NCBI RefSeq assembly: GCF_032854445.1
Contig: NW_027018091.1
Span: 22,001-86,000, forward strand
Direction of reading: 5' to 3'
From: Liolophura sinensis
Taxonomy: Eukaryota; Mollusca; Polyplacophora; Chitonida; Chitonidae
DNA: 64,000 nucleotides
Shown here: positions 42,001 to 54,069 of the stretch, in pieces
Position numbering within the stretch: position 1 is the stretch's first letter
How the letters are laid out: each line of letters opens with the position of its first letter
The notes under the pieces: model-generated
Database searches by the model: none
Told to the model about the DNA's origin: nothing
The model's input: only the letters and a program-made list of their open reading frames with translations
Translations under genes and position numbers: made by a program

Positions 42001-42600
42001 GCACCTTCCAAGAAAAATCAAGGAGAAGTGATGGATCTGTGATGGTGAGATCGATAACAGAATAAGTGTAAATCGGTATTACAACCATCATTGAAATAAC
42101 ACAATTCCTCCTTCGAGAAGAAGTCTTCCACTATCTTGCCCTTAATAGATATATTAGTGCTGCCCCAAAGTGGATTATGGGAATTAAAATCTCTCATTAT
42201 TATAAACGGTTTTGGCAATTGTTCTTTAAAATTATGTAACTGCAAAGCTGACGAGATGTTAGGAGGAATATACACTGAACATGTGATTGTTTCTGACAAT
42301 GAAACACGGACCGCCACAGCCTGAAGCTCTGTATACAGTGCAACAGGGCTGTGAATAATATTGTTATTGATGAAAATCGAGGAGCCGCCTGCAGCTCGCT
42401 CTTCTTCATTTGAATAAGTACTATATATAATGAGTAATTTTTAAGAGTTGTTTTATCTTTGTCAGACGTCTTCAAGTGAGTTTCCTGAAGACAAAGGGCA
42501 ATAGGATTTAGTAATTGAACTAGCTGTGTTATTTCTATAAAATTTACCTGAAGACCTCGAAATTTCCACTGTATAATTTTGTCTAAGGAAGATATTATGG
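39050..42600 (-). pseudogene. LINE copy E ORF2 (EN-RT-RNase H)
   Basis: Endonuclease start MSSLDKI-type lies near 42598; IMRDFNSHNPLWGS and DLTITDPS are visible, and SDHFPI is intact in the frame 42091-41342. RT frames 41366-41079 and 41179-40487 carry CGFREGRSTMDHL, VPQGSILSP and a catalytic box changed from YVDD to HVDD (SLHVDDFLICY). A short internal deletion removes part of motif A (LTYDTTW remains). RNase H remains as FIYTDGLKD (Ser replaced by Leu) at 39926-39609. The C-terminal part is damaged. Confidence 0.85.
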
Positions 42601-43220
42601 AGGAATGCGTATGGTGGATTTGTCTTTGCTTGGACCGAGGACGGCACTTTTCTGGAGATCGGCTGGAAGATCTGATGCTGAAGGACCAACGTCCTCCAAC
42701 GATCCAAACTTATTAAAGGTTGGGATAGGATCTCTAGTGGCCTTAGATGGACGTTCTGTGGGGACACTAGGTCTATTGTTATTAGCTTATTATTACTTTG
42801 AGATTTATTTTGGTAATTATTTTTAGGGGAATTGGGCTCAGGTACCAGGGTGTTCTGTACTGTTTACTGTTTCATTTGCTGTGTTGAAGTAGTCTGGGTT
42901 GAGGAAGAATTAAATGAAGGTTGAGTCGAAAGTTGCACAGAAACATTACTAGGTTTGTCGTTTCCAGTGGACCAATGGGATATATTGTTTTTAATTTTTA
43001 AGTTGATAATTTGTTTTTCCTTAACGAAAGGCGGGCAGTCCCTTGAGAAGGCCATGTGATCTCCACTGCAGTTGCAACACTTAACTGTGTTGCTTTAGTC
43101 CAAACCATCATGATCCTCACTGCCGCATCTGAAACAAATCAGTTTATTCTTACATTGGCCCTTGCCGTGACCAAATCTTTGACAATTAAACGTGTGAGAT
43201 TAGGGATATTATAAATCCAC

Positions 43221-43496
43221 GGGGGCTTCCGTGGCTCAGTTGGTTAGCCCGCTAGCGCAGCGTAATGACCCAGGGGTCTGTTACCAGTGCGGTCGTTGTG
43301 AGTTCAAGTCCAGCTCATGCTGGCTTCCTCTCCGGCCGTACGTGGGAAGGTCTGTCGGCACCCTGCTGATGGTCGTGGGTTTCCGCCGGGCTCTGCCCGG
43401 TTTCCTCCCACCATAATGCTGGCCGACGTCGTATAAGTGAAATATTTTTGAGCACGGCGTAAAACACCAATCAAACAAATAAACAAATAAATAAAT
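43221..43496 (+). repeat. SINE-A, full length, inside LINE copy E
   Basis: The tRNA-like head has an A-box (TGGCTCAGTTGG) near 43233 and a B-box (GTGAGTTCAAGTCC) near 43298, then a body with CTGCCCGGTTTCC, and an AAAT-rich tail. TATAAATCCAC flanks both sides (43210-43220 and 43497-43507). The flanks rejoin the ORF1 region of copy E. Confidence 0.92.
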
Positions 43497-45477
43497 ATAA
43501 ATCCACATTAACCCTATACGGGCCAACGTAGATATGTGACGGAAAGGAGGTAGTTTGAAAGGTCAGCAGGTATGTATTAAGTTTAAGGAGATTACCAGAC
43601 TTCTTCGTAACACTCTTTCACTCTGGTAACAGACCCTGTGAATTTAGTTCTTGGCAGATTTCTTCCTCAGTTAGGTCAGTTATATCGCCATTCCTGTCAC
43701 GAATTATTCCCTGACAGCTGTTCAGGGAATGGTGAGGGGACGTTAAAACAGATATATCAGTTATTTTATTTAATTTCAGTAAATTCTTTGATTATTGTTA
43801 TCGGAAATATTCAATGAGAATGTCTCCGGATTAAGTTTTTTTTACGTTTTTTAGAGTTCCAGTTGCGCTCTGGAGAGCCTATTGCAGGAGAAACGCATGA
43901 ATTTTTGAAGCCGGGTTTTCTTCACTCTTAGTTCAGAGAACAATGAAAGCCGGTCAACTGCTCTGTTCATTATCAAGTGAGTCAGATAACTTTCTCTTTT
44001 TGCCAGCACTTGAAGACGAAGTCGGCTGAGAGGAAGATTTATTAGATATATTAGAAACAGTGGCAGTAAGGTTTACAGAAGACATGGCAATATATATATA
44101 AAGTTCATCCCATATGTTCCCCACCCACCACGGAGTGCAACAAGGGCGATGCCTGAACCAGGAAATACCCAGGAGAAAAGACACCAAGGACTCCACATAA
44201 GGTATACTGGAACAGATTGATTTATACCAAAGGTTAAATTAAATCTACTCGATTGACCCATGTGCGACCGCATCAAAGCTTAGTCCCGCAAACGAAATTT
44301 CAGAAATAACATTTGTTCTCAAAATGATGTGCTGTTATAGAGGAAATTGGGACCACGCACAGAAAAGACATTACCAAGCTGATTGATCGGACCGGACCCA
44401 TCCGACCTCCCGTCTTTATCGAAGTAAGGGCCAATGCGGCGTGTTGCGCGTGAGGATCTCTGAAGATCAACACGCCCTCAGCCACCACGGTCCCCCACCT
44501 CGTAGATTACGGCTCTCAGCCCACGGTCCCTCCCCGGTTGCCTATCACACAGCCGAGAAGATGTGAGCCTATAGTATTCACCGGCCTCACACAGGAGAGC
44601 TCTAGGTTAGTCGACTTTTACGACAAGCTTGTCTAGAGGGCTGAGGTCCTATTTTTATCACCCCGGAAACCCACGGGGGGTTAAAGATGAAAATTAACAG
44701 AGTAGCCAAAACATTAGCTTTTGGCACAAAGGATTAATATCTGTTTCCTAACGTGTTACCGTGGTAAATAATATAAATTACAAAGAAGTCAGCTGCAGCT
44801 TTATCTCAGTAAGATCGAGAAATGGGCAACTTAGTACCGTTTTAAATTTTTGACATCTAAGACCGTCGGTATTCATTTTTGTTGAAACGAAAGCTTCATA
44901 GTAATCCTGAACATCCATTTCCTGGTGAACCAGTCCAGATTGTTAGACACACATAATTTTTAGGGGTTATGGTTAATAGTAAATTATCTTTTATACCCCA
45001 TATAAAATTCTTAAAGATAAATGTACAAATGCTCTCGATAGAATAATAGTCGTGTCTAGCTCCGATTGGGGTGCTGACCAGTCTGTTTCGTTAAATCTAT
45101 ATCGTTCTCTGTCGAGCTCTAAATTGGACTATGGGTACATTATTTACGGCTCAGACGTAGTGCTTTTAGAACCTCGCTAGTCGAGTATATACGGAACCTA
45201 TTTAGAAACGCACCAACATGAATCGTTGAAAATATCAGGATGGTTTGAGAATACCAACGGAAAAATCCAAAGCTAGGAGTTAAGGAAGCTCTAAGATGTT
45301 GTCAGGTCTGATAGAATTTATGTGAGTCGTCATCTAAAGATAACGGGACTAAAAATACGTTTTTACTCCTGAAAAAGCACGACAAATTCAAAGTGTCATT
45401 ACTTGTGGGTGCAAAACTGGGGTATAGAGTGAATCTATGCGTCAAAACAGACATTCGTATACCACCCGTCAACCAAA

Positions 45478-45630
45478 AAGGATGTTCCAGGTCAATAACC
45501 GCAAGGCCAATTCCTCAAAACTACGTTTAACACCAGTTACCAAAGAACTAAGAAAGTACTAATATATAAAGTACGAAACTAGGATGGAATCCTACAAAGA
45601 GAAGAGGTCAACAGTTTTCAATGGTATAGG
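45478..45630. repeat. 150-bp repeat shared with 52637-52778
   Basis: Both loci share CCAAAGAACTAAGAAAGTA, GGAATCCT and GTCAACAGTTTTCA in the same order and spacing. Identity unknown. Confidence 0.65.
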
Positions 45631-46196
45631 GCACATGTATGTTCTAGACGACTGAGTATTCAAATCGTTTACCATACCAAAATTACTTCTGGTGCGTTTT
45701 TAATGCGTTTCAGTATATGTAGAGGTCAGTGGGCCTTTACATAAGAGACGTGTAAATTTCGATCGTCATTATGCCACAAAGCTTAAAACTCATCCAACAA
45801 ATCCTGCCAACGACTGTGTTTTCAATGCCTTCTATTCCAATGAATTCAATAAATCTCCTAACAAAATCACTCCATTTTGTCTTCGTGTCCGCGAACACAT
45901 TGTAGAAGCTAACATTAAGCATTAATGTTAAGCGTTAACATTAAGAGGCGATATCTCCGGTGTCTTGTCCAGAAATTCGTCTCTGCATCTTTCACAACCT
46001 CAATCGATATTTGAGCTATCTAAACATAAATCCGATAAACCTACTTTGATACTGAGGAGGGCGCATGTTTTTTTAATGCTGTGAAGTGGCCTTAGTATGA
46101 AGGACCTCGAGCTATTGTTACATCAGGAATGGATTGTACCGTAACGTCTACACCGTCACATATCATTTTCTACTGTAACATCGTATTGCGCTTATG

Positions 46197-46252
46197 TGAC
46201 GTCATCATGATGAGCTGGGAAATGAGAAATTGACGTCAATAACATGACGTCA
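46197..46252. promoter_or_regulatory. Cluster of three TGACGTCA palindromes
   Basis: Perfect CRE-type octamers at 46197-46204, 46231-46238 and 46245-46252. No gene start is evident nearby, so a regulatory role is unproved. Confidence 0.35.
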
Positions 46253-46500
46253 AGATCCTGCTACCGGGTATTTGTCAGTTTTGCTGAAATTAAGATTAAT
46301 TATCCAGATTATACATCTATTTTATTCTCGAGGGGAAACGGGGGGCGGGGGGGGGGGGTATGGGGGGGAACTGCTTCTGAAAGTGGGGAGGGTGATTCCC
46401 GGTAAGGCGTTAAACTGATCCTACCATATCGAAAACGTGAACCACCTCGTGTCTTGTTCTCGCCACCGATTTGGCGATAAGCCATAATAATTCATTCATT

Positions 46501-47214
46501 TTAGACTAATCCTGGTGGCCTGGGTAGAAACTGTGCCTAACATGAGTGAAGTCTACAGACGGCTCTGTATATTCGAGTTATTTGACTGCACTGCTGGCTA
46601 TGCTGTCATTAACCAAGGAAGGTTCAATGGCCTGTCAAAATACAGTTCTACAGCATCCAATTTATACACTATTAAAACATGAAATATCAAAACTGTTTCG
46701 CTCCTTTGGCTGATTTAAACACGTCCGTCTATATTTGTTTTATTATGAATGTTCTCAGTGTGATACCCAAAGCCATCCATTGCCTCGAGATCTATTTTGA
46801 ACATGTTCTCGTCATTCGTTCATTCTTTAAATTTACCTCTAATTTCCTTTTACCAAAACACAAATTTTGATAAATAACGCGAGAACAGTCGCTAATTTTT
46901 ATCATTTTTGCCCCTAAGAATATGTCTCTAAATTGAATGTGACATACTTTTGAATAATTCATCTTCAGAAGAAAAGTCTTAAATGTCGTTACCATATAAC
47001 CATTACCATATAAGACAAGTAATGATTTAGTGCGAAGTCTGTAACTTGACCTAATGGGCAATAAAAGAATGGGTATGTGATGTAAAATATGACTGTCATG
47101 ACCTGAAATTGATACTAATTTTCACTTTTTTTACTTCATGTTTAAAGTATGTACTCCTTTTTCCCTAGTTAGTCCATGGCAGCAGCTGTTCACCTAAATT
47201 TACTTCCCATGTAA
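46501..47214. other. No gene recognised
   Basis: AT-rich sequence with only short frames lies between LINE copy F and the LINE 3' fragment at 47215. Confidence 0.5.
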
Positions 47215-47285
47215 TAAACCGCCACGATATGGCTGAAATATTGCCCATGTGGCGGTAAGCCATAGTCATTCCATGTCATAAATGA
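47215..47285 (+). repeat. LINE 3' UTR fragment, plus strand
   Basis: CGCCACGATATGGCTGAAATATTGCC and GGTAAGCCATAGTCATTC match the LINE 3' end; nothing upstream of it is retained. Confidence 0.7.
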
Positions 47286-47642
47286 TTGTGTCTTTATCTT
47301 GTCTATAGTAAAACATCTGTTATCTTTTCCAATCGAAATATGTATTTTGTCTTCTATATAAAGCATGGTCTGTGAACAACCACACATCGACAAAAGAAGT
47401 ACGAAAATCATCCACTAAGGCATGCTGGACTTGACCAGATCGGATTTGTCATAATTTTGAGCACACCTAAAATTTAATTTCCAAACGATAACCTTTATAG
47501 ATCAAGAAAAAATATGAACATCCGGTCAATGAATTAAATATTTTCGCAGAACAGATAAACCCTTTAAATTGCCGCCGCACCTGAACAGAAGTAGTAAATT
47601 GCAAGTGAACTAGAACCCATCCTGATTTTTGTTTATAGAAAG

Positions 47643-50600
47643 ATGCTGTTTCTCGTGTCACTCCTCTTCACCGTGGCTAACCTACCCTTCTGTGAAGCAG
47701 CAAATGAGAAAACATGCGACGAAAATCTGAACGGTTGTGGACCCTTTGTAGATGAAGGTGGACTTCAAAACGCTTGTTGCTCTTGCAGGGAATGCTTAAG
47801 TGTTGACTGCATTATACCTGTGGATATTCACTGCGTGTAAGTAGAAACGTGGTTCTTTCTTACACACGGTGGTTGTGCTGGACATGATATCATTTCCAGA
47901 TTGCGATCAAACCAGTTATTTCATTAATATTTACTTCATATATAAGACTATTCCTTATCTGAAGGCGCCCTGGTTTATGAGTGAGTGATTTAAAGTGCTT
48001 GATGTAATTCGGGCAGCACCGAAACCTCAAATATTAAGAAAATATTGTTATCATGTTACAATAATTATATAGTAAAGTTTTACATGATTTTTGATTTACT
48101 CCAATATTTCAGAATTCAGTCTGAAAACAACTTATCAGCACAATGTTGCCCATGTGAAACAGAAACATCGCTGTCTGGTGGGTCGACATCCACGGCGCCG
48201 CGCCTCGAGGAGTGTGCTAAACAAAGGGATCTAAGACGTGTCACGCGCCTGGTAAACAAAGCCGAGAGGATATCCAGACGAACAATTCGCAGATGTGGAA
48301 CACCTGTGGTAAATGGATGAGATGTATTTAAACTATTAATGTGAATGGTATTTTACGCTGTACTCAAGAGTATTTCACTTATACCGACGGTAGCCAGCTT
48401 TGTGGTGGTAGGAAACTGGACAGAGCCTGGGAGATACCCACTACTATAGTCGGGTTTCTGGCTCAACTTCCCACCTAACCTGTCTTGTACTCGCAGCTTG
48501 CGCACTGGTGAGATGCGCTTGAGTCATTTGTGGGCTACGAATCCCCGAGGTCCCTGTGTATTTTCAAAAATGTTATTGTATATTAAAAGTGACAAGATCA
48601 CATTCTGAGGAATTAAAGACCAGTGACGTCCAATAAATTGCAATTAACATCATTGCAATTTTTTTTACCTAATTGTGTTTAAGCCATGCTGCTGTAGATT
48701 TGTACATGCATCAATAATAGGCAAATGACACAACAGGTAGAATAAAACCCTATCTGGGGGAAAATGACAAGAGACCGTATTTCATCGGTTACGTGTGACC
48801 ATTTGCAGAAGAATAAACTCATAATTACATCCCCTGTATGTTTTCTGGTTTGAGGAAATATAACCTGGGTTTATTGTGCACAAGATGCGTAAAAGATAAG
48901 TAACGCAGATCCCTAGAGCTTTTGAAGATAGGTTGAGTGATTCCACTTGGGCTATTATTTCGCCTAGATAGGTAGCCAGGAGGGTCCGGTTTGATCAACG
49001 CACTTGTCACTTTTTTCTCTATGTTGTTGGAAACTCCCGTCATAAGCCGGGGCGATACTTGGAAAAATTGATGGATAGAAGCTGCCTCAGGCAATGGTCA
49101 GACGTTTACACTAGCAAAAATTTGGGAGAGCTTTTTCAGCTCCACTGGTTTTGATGGCCTCAATTAGAACAGCTAGGTTTAGTCCAACTTTGTTGTCCGT
49201 GTAGAAGCAAAACGGCTGTTTCCGGCTTATATACATACTAATTCCCGACGTGATAGGTGCAAATTTGCTCCCCCTGTAGGCGAATCAAACGTTAGACTTA
49301 CTGATTAACGTGAGCCGGCTTTTTCCGTCCGGCAAACGTAGACTTTAGTCCAATCGCTTAACCCGATATCATGATTATAGTAGAGGGTCAAGCTCTTTTA
49401 GGCGCCATTGCTGGTCACTAAAAGCCTTAGTATGGCGCATGCAAACTTGGCCTTGAAACGGACGTAAATCAACCAACCAAGAAACGTCAAATGTTTAACC
49501 AGGCGATAATGATGCCCTGTAAAAGTCCAAGGAAGGCGAACACTTCTACAGTAAGTATTCTTCAACGTCTAAACATACTATTCTCAAGTGATTTCGCTCT
49601 CCTTAAAAAGTTGTTAAGTAACTGCCTAGGTAACAGAATGAAGAATATCGTTGTCAGTGAAACATTGGCCACAGAATAATGTGGGTGAACGATTTCCTAA
49701 CGATGCGACCTAACCAGTCGGCTACCATTTTGTATCGCGTGGCACATCTCACAACTTTATCTGACCATCCTGCATACCCTAATGCTCATATTTGCACCAT
49801 TCCACTAGATTATACAGAATGGCACTTGCACTATAAATTACACAAATCCGCAAGAAAAACACAAGACTTATTAACAAGATGTACTTATTGTTCTCTGAAG
49901 ATTTGTTCAATTTCGAAATTGTTTCCGTAATTCTTTTGTCGTTAATGAATACGTGATATCGATCTTTTTGTCAAACTTACAAGGCATACGACGCTACAGA
50001 AATACCATACTATATATTTCCATCAGAATTCTTGAAATTTATATTTATGTGTAACGGCGTGTTGGACAGTACTTCACTAAAACGACGGCTGTCAGCACGG
50101 GTGCCCATAATGCCAGCAGAGCCACGACCATCCGCAGATTTCTCGCGTACGATCGGAATGAACGCAAACAAGAGTTGGACTAAGACAACGTCTCTTGAAT
50201 TAACTTTTTTGACCATAACTTATTATTTGTTCTGTGTAAGTGCCTGTTTGGTTTTGTGTATTTTTTTAAAATACACAAAATACATTCTGTAAACGTTTAG
50301 GGAGTTTTGTACTTCTGATTCGGAAATATTACAACTTTGCTGGGACTTGAAGTTTGATTTGCACTTTTTTGTGTTCGCCCCCACACCGCTTCTCTTCTTA
50401 TACCAGGTCTTTCATAAAGTTCCCATTGCAGCTCTTGTAGAATGCTAAGTGCATCTTTGTTTTTCACTATCGTATATCATTGGTGGACAAAAGCCAGTCT
50501 CCGGAGCTCATCATATTTTGCGTTTGAACATTTGGAGAGGGTAATTTTATCTATGGCTTTTCTGTCTAATACTTGAAATTTAAGGAGGTATACTCCTTAT

Positions 50601-50959
50601 ACCAGTGCTGGAGACTTATTCAGTATACAGTGCGTCATGTATTCTGGTCTGTGTTCAATAGTTAAGTATGTTTTAATTACTTAGCATCGTCGTTGGCAAA
50701 ATATACACATATGATAACAGGTAATTCCACAAGTTATGTGTGTAACCTTAGCATGCTTTTCCTTGTATTGTAACTTACCTTTGTCACGTGATTTTTCATA
50801 TAGTTAAATTTTGCCTGAAATTTTACGTGCTTCATTCATTCAACCTTACAGACTGACGATTGTGCTGGAAAACGGGTTCTGAGAAGACTGGAGTGCATTT
50901 ATGACGAAATTCACTGTACTATTCAAGATATTAAAGAGGACTGTGAACGAGATCATTGA
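47643..50959 (+). CDS. Small secreted cysteine-rich protein, three coding exons
   Basis: Exons 47643-47836, 48113-48308 and 50852-50959 join in frame (phase 2, then phase 0) to 165 codons plus TGA. Donors are GTAAGT and GTAAAT; acceptors are TATTTCAG and CCTTACAG. The start MLFLVSLLFTVANLPFCEA is a clear signal peptide of about 19 aa. The mature part has clustered cysteines (ACCSCREC, QCCPC, then single Cys in DDC, LEC, IHC, EDC) and a basic helical section (RRVTRLVNKAERISRRTIRRC). TTTGTTTATAG just before the ATG suggests a 5' UTR intron, and GTAAGT after the stop (50965) a 3' UTR intron. I recognise no family; defence peptide, ligand or venom-like roles are all open. This looks like a real host gene. 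Confidence 0.6.
48348..48545 (-). repeat. Old, diverged SINE-A in intron 2 of the secreted-protein gene
   Basis: Read on the plus strand, the order TTTTACGCTGTACTCAAGAGTATTTCAC, then GACGGTAGCCAGC, then GGTGGTAGGAAAC follows the reverse of the SINE at 59063-59318 with many changes. Confidence 0.65.
48546..50851. other. Rest of intron 2, no gene recognised
   Basis: Short frames only (for example 48825-49094 minus). Nothing matches a family I know. Confidence 0.45.
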
Positions 50960-52500
50960 TATGTAAGTCACCAATTGTCAAATCTGGTGTCGCAATTCAC
51001 ATTTACTTACGTATTTCTTCCATGAAGAATAATTACCCGTTACTACTTTCTCGTTTAAAATGGCTTTATAGCATATCAGAATCATTTCGTAAGCAGAGGG
51101 AAAACAGCTGATTTAATACTACTTCTACTCCGCATAATGGTGAACTAGGAGCGGTTGACATCATAGCGGAACAGATACCTTCTGCGGTGTTATAATTATC
51201 TCGCCTTTGATTGGATAAACAGAGAGCATGGCGACCCTTTCGATGTTCCCTACGTGAGAGGTTACAGATTATTCTGAACTGCGATATGTCGGTTATTATA
51301 CATCACGAAAATAGAAAGTGACATTTTTTGGGAACTTTTTGACTTTTTATTGATACATATATACATTTGGTCGAGTGTTTTCTTTTCTTATAATTACAAC
51401 GCTGTCTTCAAAGTTCAATCCGAATCAGTCATCTCAACGGCATAATGTTGACACAAACTGGTTTTCCACAGGGATATAAAAGGACAGGTTTTCTGGAGGA
51501 AAAATCTCTCAAAAAGATTTTTTAGGTATACTACATACCTGAGTTTTACCCTTTTCTGCCTTGTTTTGGTTGCAAAAGTTTTTCAGTTTTGAAAAATGCA
51601 AAAATTGCGTGTTTTGGGGCATATCCTGTTGATGCTGGTTCGTGATTACAACAGGGTTTTTGTCTGTAATCCATGTTAAAAGAAGTCCGTGTCGGCGATA
51701 CAGAACATTTAACATTTCACGCTAAAGGGAGAAAATTTTTGTTATGGCGAGTAAAATTATTCGCTCTGGATATTTTCAACTGTGTCAAAATCATTGGTCA
51801 AAATCAGGGATTTTTGTAATCAAAATTAGTGTTTGGTCAGATGGCAGAAGAAATATCAGAAGAAAAACCGTGCACTGAGAGATACAGTAGTAGTAGTAGC
51901 AGAAGTCGTCAAAATGTTGTAAGTAGACCTTAAGGCACAGAAATCTCACCGTAGCGAATAACATGCTGTTGTACGATGACGTGTCAGAATATTTAAATAC
52001 TGTTATTAAAGTAACCGCACAATGGTTGAGTTTTAAGACGATACGTATGGCTACCTGTAACATGAATTTACATAACTGTTATAATCATCAGCTGACCATG
52101 TGGTGAACTAAAGTGTTTTGTTTGTTTTGTGCAGCTTGAACGAGTTTTGGAGAGTAAAATCTTCTAAGTAGTTCCAAGGAGTGATGATGCACATTGGGGA
52201 ACATTCTGCTGTATCCATACAAGAATAAAATGTTAAATCGATTTCTGGGTGTTTGTCCACTACATATCTTACTTTCGGTTTGCAGAACTCCCTTTCGCTT
52301 ATGTAGAGTTTGTCCCGTTGCCGCGTCTCTAACTTTATTTGTGAAGACGAAATATCAATATGTCACCTACACTTTCGAAAAAAATGGATATCCGGAATCC
52401 GACAGTGAAATTTTTTAAAGTGTAGGAACTATTATATATATATTATGCACAAAGATCAACAAATTCGACATGCATAGGCTTTGTGCATCTGCAGTTTCAG
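50960..52500. other. AT-rich downstream region with possible 3' UTR exon
   Basis: An acceptor-like TTTTGTGCAG at about 52134 is followed by AATAAA at 52224-52229. With the donor at 50965 this could be a 3' UTR exon of the secreted-protein gene. Nothing else is recognised. Confidence 0.3.
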
Positions 52501-54065
52501 TTCAAGCTCAGTCGCATCAACCACCGTGGAGTCAGGTGAAAAGAATAGGGTCCCAGTACTCTAGTCAATCTTGTCAAAGGCGGCTAACCTAGATGTCTCC
52601 CGTGTGGGTCCGGTGAGCCTTCTCGGTTGAACGTGCCTGCTCCATGTCAATAATCGCAATCTCAATTCCAAAACCGATGTTTAACACAAACCACCAAAGA
52701 ACTAAGAAAGTATATAAACTACGAAAATAAGACGGAATCCTGCAAAGTTAAGCAGTCAACAGTTTTCACTGATGTTAGAAAGACGAGTTAAGCCGAATTA
52801 AACATAAATATTAAGCAGAGCGCGAGAAATTCGGGATACTTTCAAGGGAAGTGTACTCATTGTAAAACTAAGTACTTCAGAGCGTAAGCGTTTGATGGAA
52901 AGACTTGGTCACGTTGATCGAGAGCGTCACATAGCACTCAGGATCTAAGAAGTGCAACACAGTGAGATATGTACACGCCATATGCAGGACCCTTCGGCAA
53001 ATTGCTGTCCAAGTAGGATAATTCACAATGTCAAAACTGAAATATTCATCTTGTACAGTCTTCGAGAGAGGAAATCGTTTGTTTTTGTGCAAAGATAGGC
53101 GGAGATAAGACGTACTATTTTGAGAGTCTGAGTTTTATTAAACACTGACAGAAACAGTTATCTAGACTGATAATCCGGGCGGGTGAGAAACACGGCGCTA
53201 TGAACTTTTGTCTTCGTGTCTTCCAGCTCCTTCTAATGTCCCAACTGTACTTACACATTCCTCTCAGTCTCTCAGTCCAGAGTATACCTTGTGTCTTCTA
53301 ACATCATTGAAAACCGCGCCTTTCTTTGCTAGATTCCGTCCTATTTTCGTATTTTACATCCCGCCCTAGTTCTTTCGAGGTTCGTGTTATGTGTCGTTTC
53401 GGGAATTAAACAGTAACCTAGGGTGATTCGAGACAGGAATAGTGATTTGGATCACCTGTCGCTGTCGAAGGAGGAAATTTGCCGTGAATTAAAATCCTTA
53501 ACCTTTTACATTAAAATGATATAAAGATTGCAAAATTTAATATATACTTGCTAAACTTACAGTCTGAGTAATAAAACTGCTGTCATTTATTCTCACTGGC
53601 CCGTACAGTGGTGAAGCAGGTCTGTATATACCAGATCGTACTCGGCGTTTGGTATGTCAGAAATTGGGATATGGTTCGGGCCAATGCAAGATTAAGGTCT
53701 GTTTTTCGTGCTTACCGGAGGGACATGGGAGCTTTGATCGCAAGAACGCTGTGAAGTCTTTCAGTGGCAACAGAGCTCATATGGTTTCTTCTCGTGATTG
53801 TCCAATATATGTAAGGGATGAACACATTATCACTATGAAGGCAAAAGATAATCTGACAGCTTCCCCGGTTAGCCCTTTACATACCTCCTACGCCATTATG
53901 CTCTAGAAATTGTCCACCACCGTTGGCACCCAGACCCCAATGACATGGTCTATCGGCACAGACAAACCCAAAGTCTTAGGATTTCCTTCTCTTACACCGC
54001 GTTATTTGTCTATAAAACCATTTCTTCTCGGATATAACGAACAGAGAAACTTAAAATATTAAACT
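52500..54065 (+). mobile_element. LINE copy H1 remnants, plus strand
   Basis: A 5'-UTR-like piece (CTAACCTAGATGTCTCCCGTGTGGGTC near 52590) and an ORF1 piece (53160-53950) are on the plus strand. ORF1 knuckles read RRLVCQKLGYGSGQCK and CFSCLPEGHGSFDRK, the latter with the last Cys lost, and then RAHMVSSRDCPIYV. Between them lie the shared 150-bp repeat (52637-52778) and a Penelope fragment on the other strand. Confidence 0.65.
52850..53092 (-). pseudogene. Penelope-like RT fragment
   Basis: The minus frame has FSFDIVNYP and HMACTYLTVLHFL, matching in order the C-terminal part of the Penelope RT at 29700-29810 (FNFDIVNYP, YGVYISRLVAFV). It is short and diverged. Confidence 0.55.
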
Positions 54066-54069
54066 CTCA

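Larger units (their letters stand above)
38693..44676 (-). mobile_element. LINE copy E (I/Nimb-like)
   Basis: It runs from a shortened 3' UTR on the left to the complete 5' end (ACGGGGG block) near 44676. ORF2 occupies about 39050-42600 and ORF1 about 42860-44084 with the start MSSVNLTATVSN. Nested are the 3' end of an R430 repeat (38964-39035) and a SINE-A (43221-43496). Against copy D it has small deletions throughout. Confidence 0.9.
44690..46497 (+). mobile_element. LINE copy F, plus strand, 5'-truncated and degraded
   Basis: It begins in the RT palm (matching the ISLAKTL-coding block of copy D on the opposite strand), passes through thumb and RNase H remnants, and ends with the LINE 3' UTR: TTGTTCTCGCCACC, GGCGATAAGCCATAAT and an ATTCATTCATT tail at 46497. 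It is inverted relative to copy E. A block at 45478-45630 is not LINE-like and recurs near 52640. Confidence 0.7.

Noticed and set aside
43225-43320. tRNA gene
   Set aside because: A and B boxes are present, but the sequence continues into a SINE body with target duplications, and no full cloverleaf is supported. The same holds for 15940-15994, 57211-57290 and 59230-59318.
48825-49094. 89-aa minus-strand gene
   Set aside because: Looks somewhat protein-like but has no recognised motif, no start context and no neighbour support. It lies in an intron.
52194-52418. 74-aa plus-strand gene with hydrophobic start
   Set aside because: Composition of AT-rich noncoding sequence; it overlaps the AATAAA signal of a possible 3' UTR.
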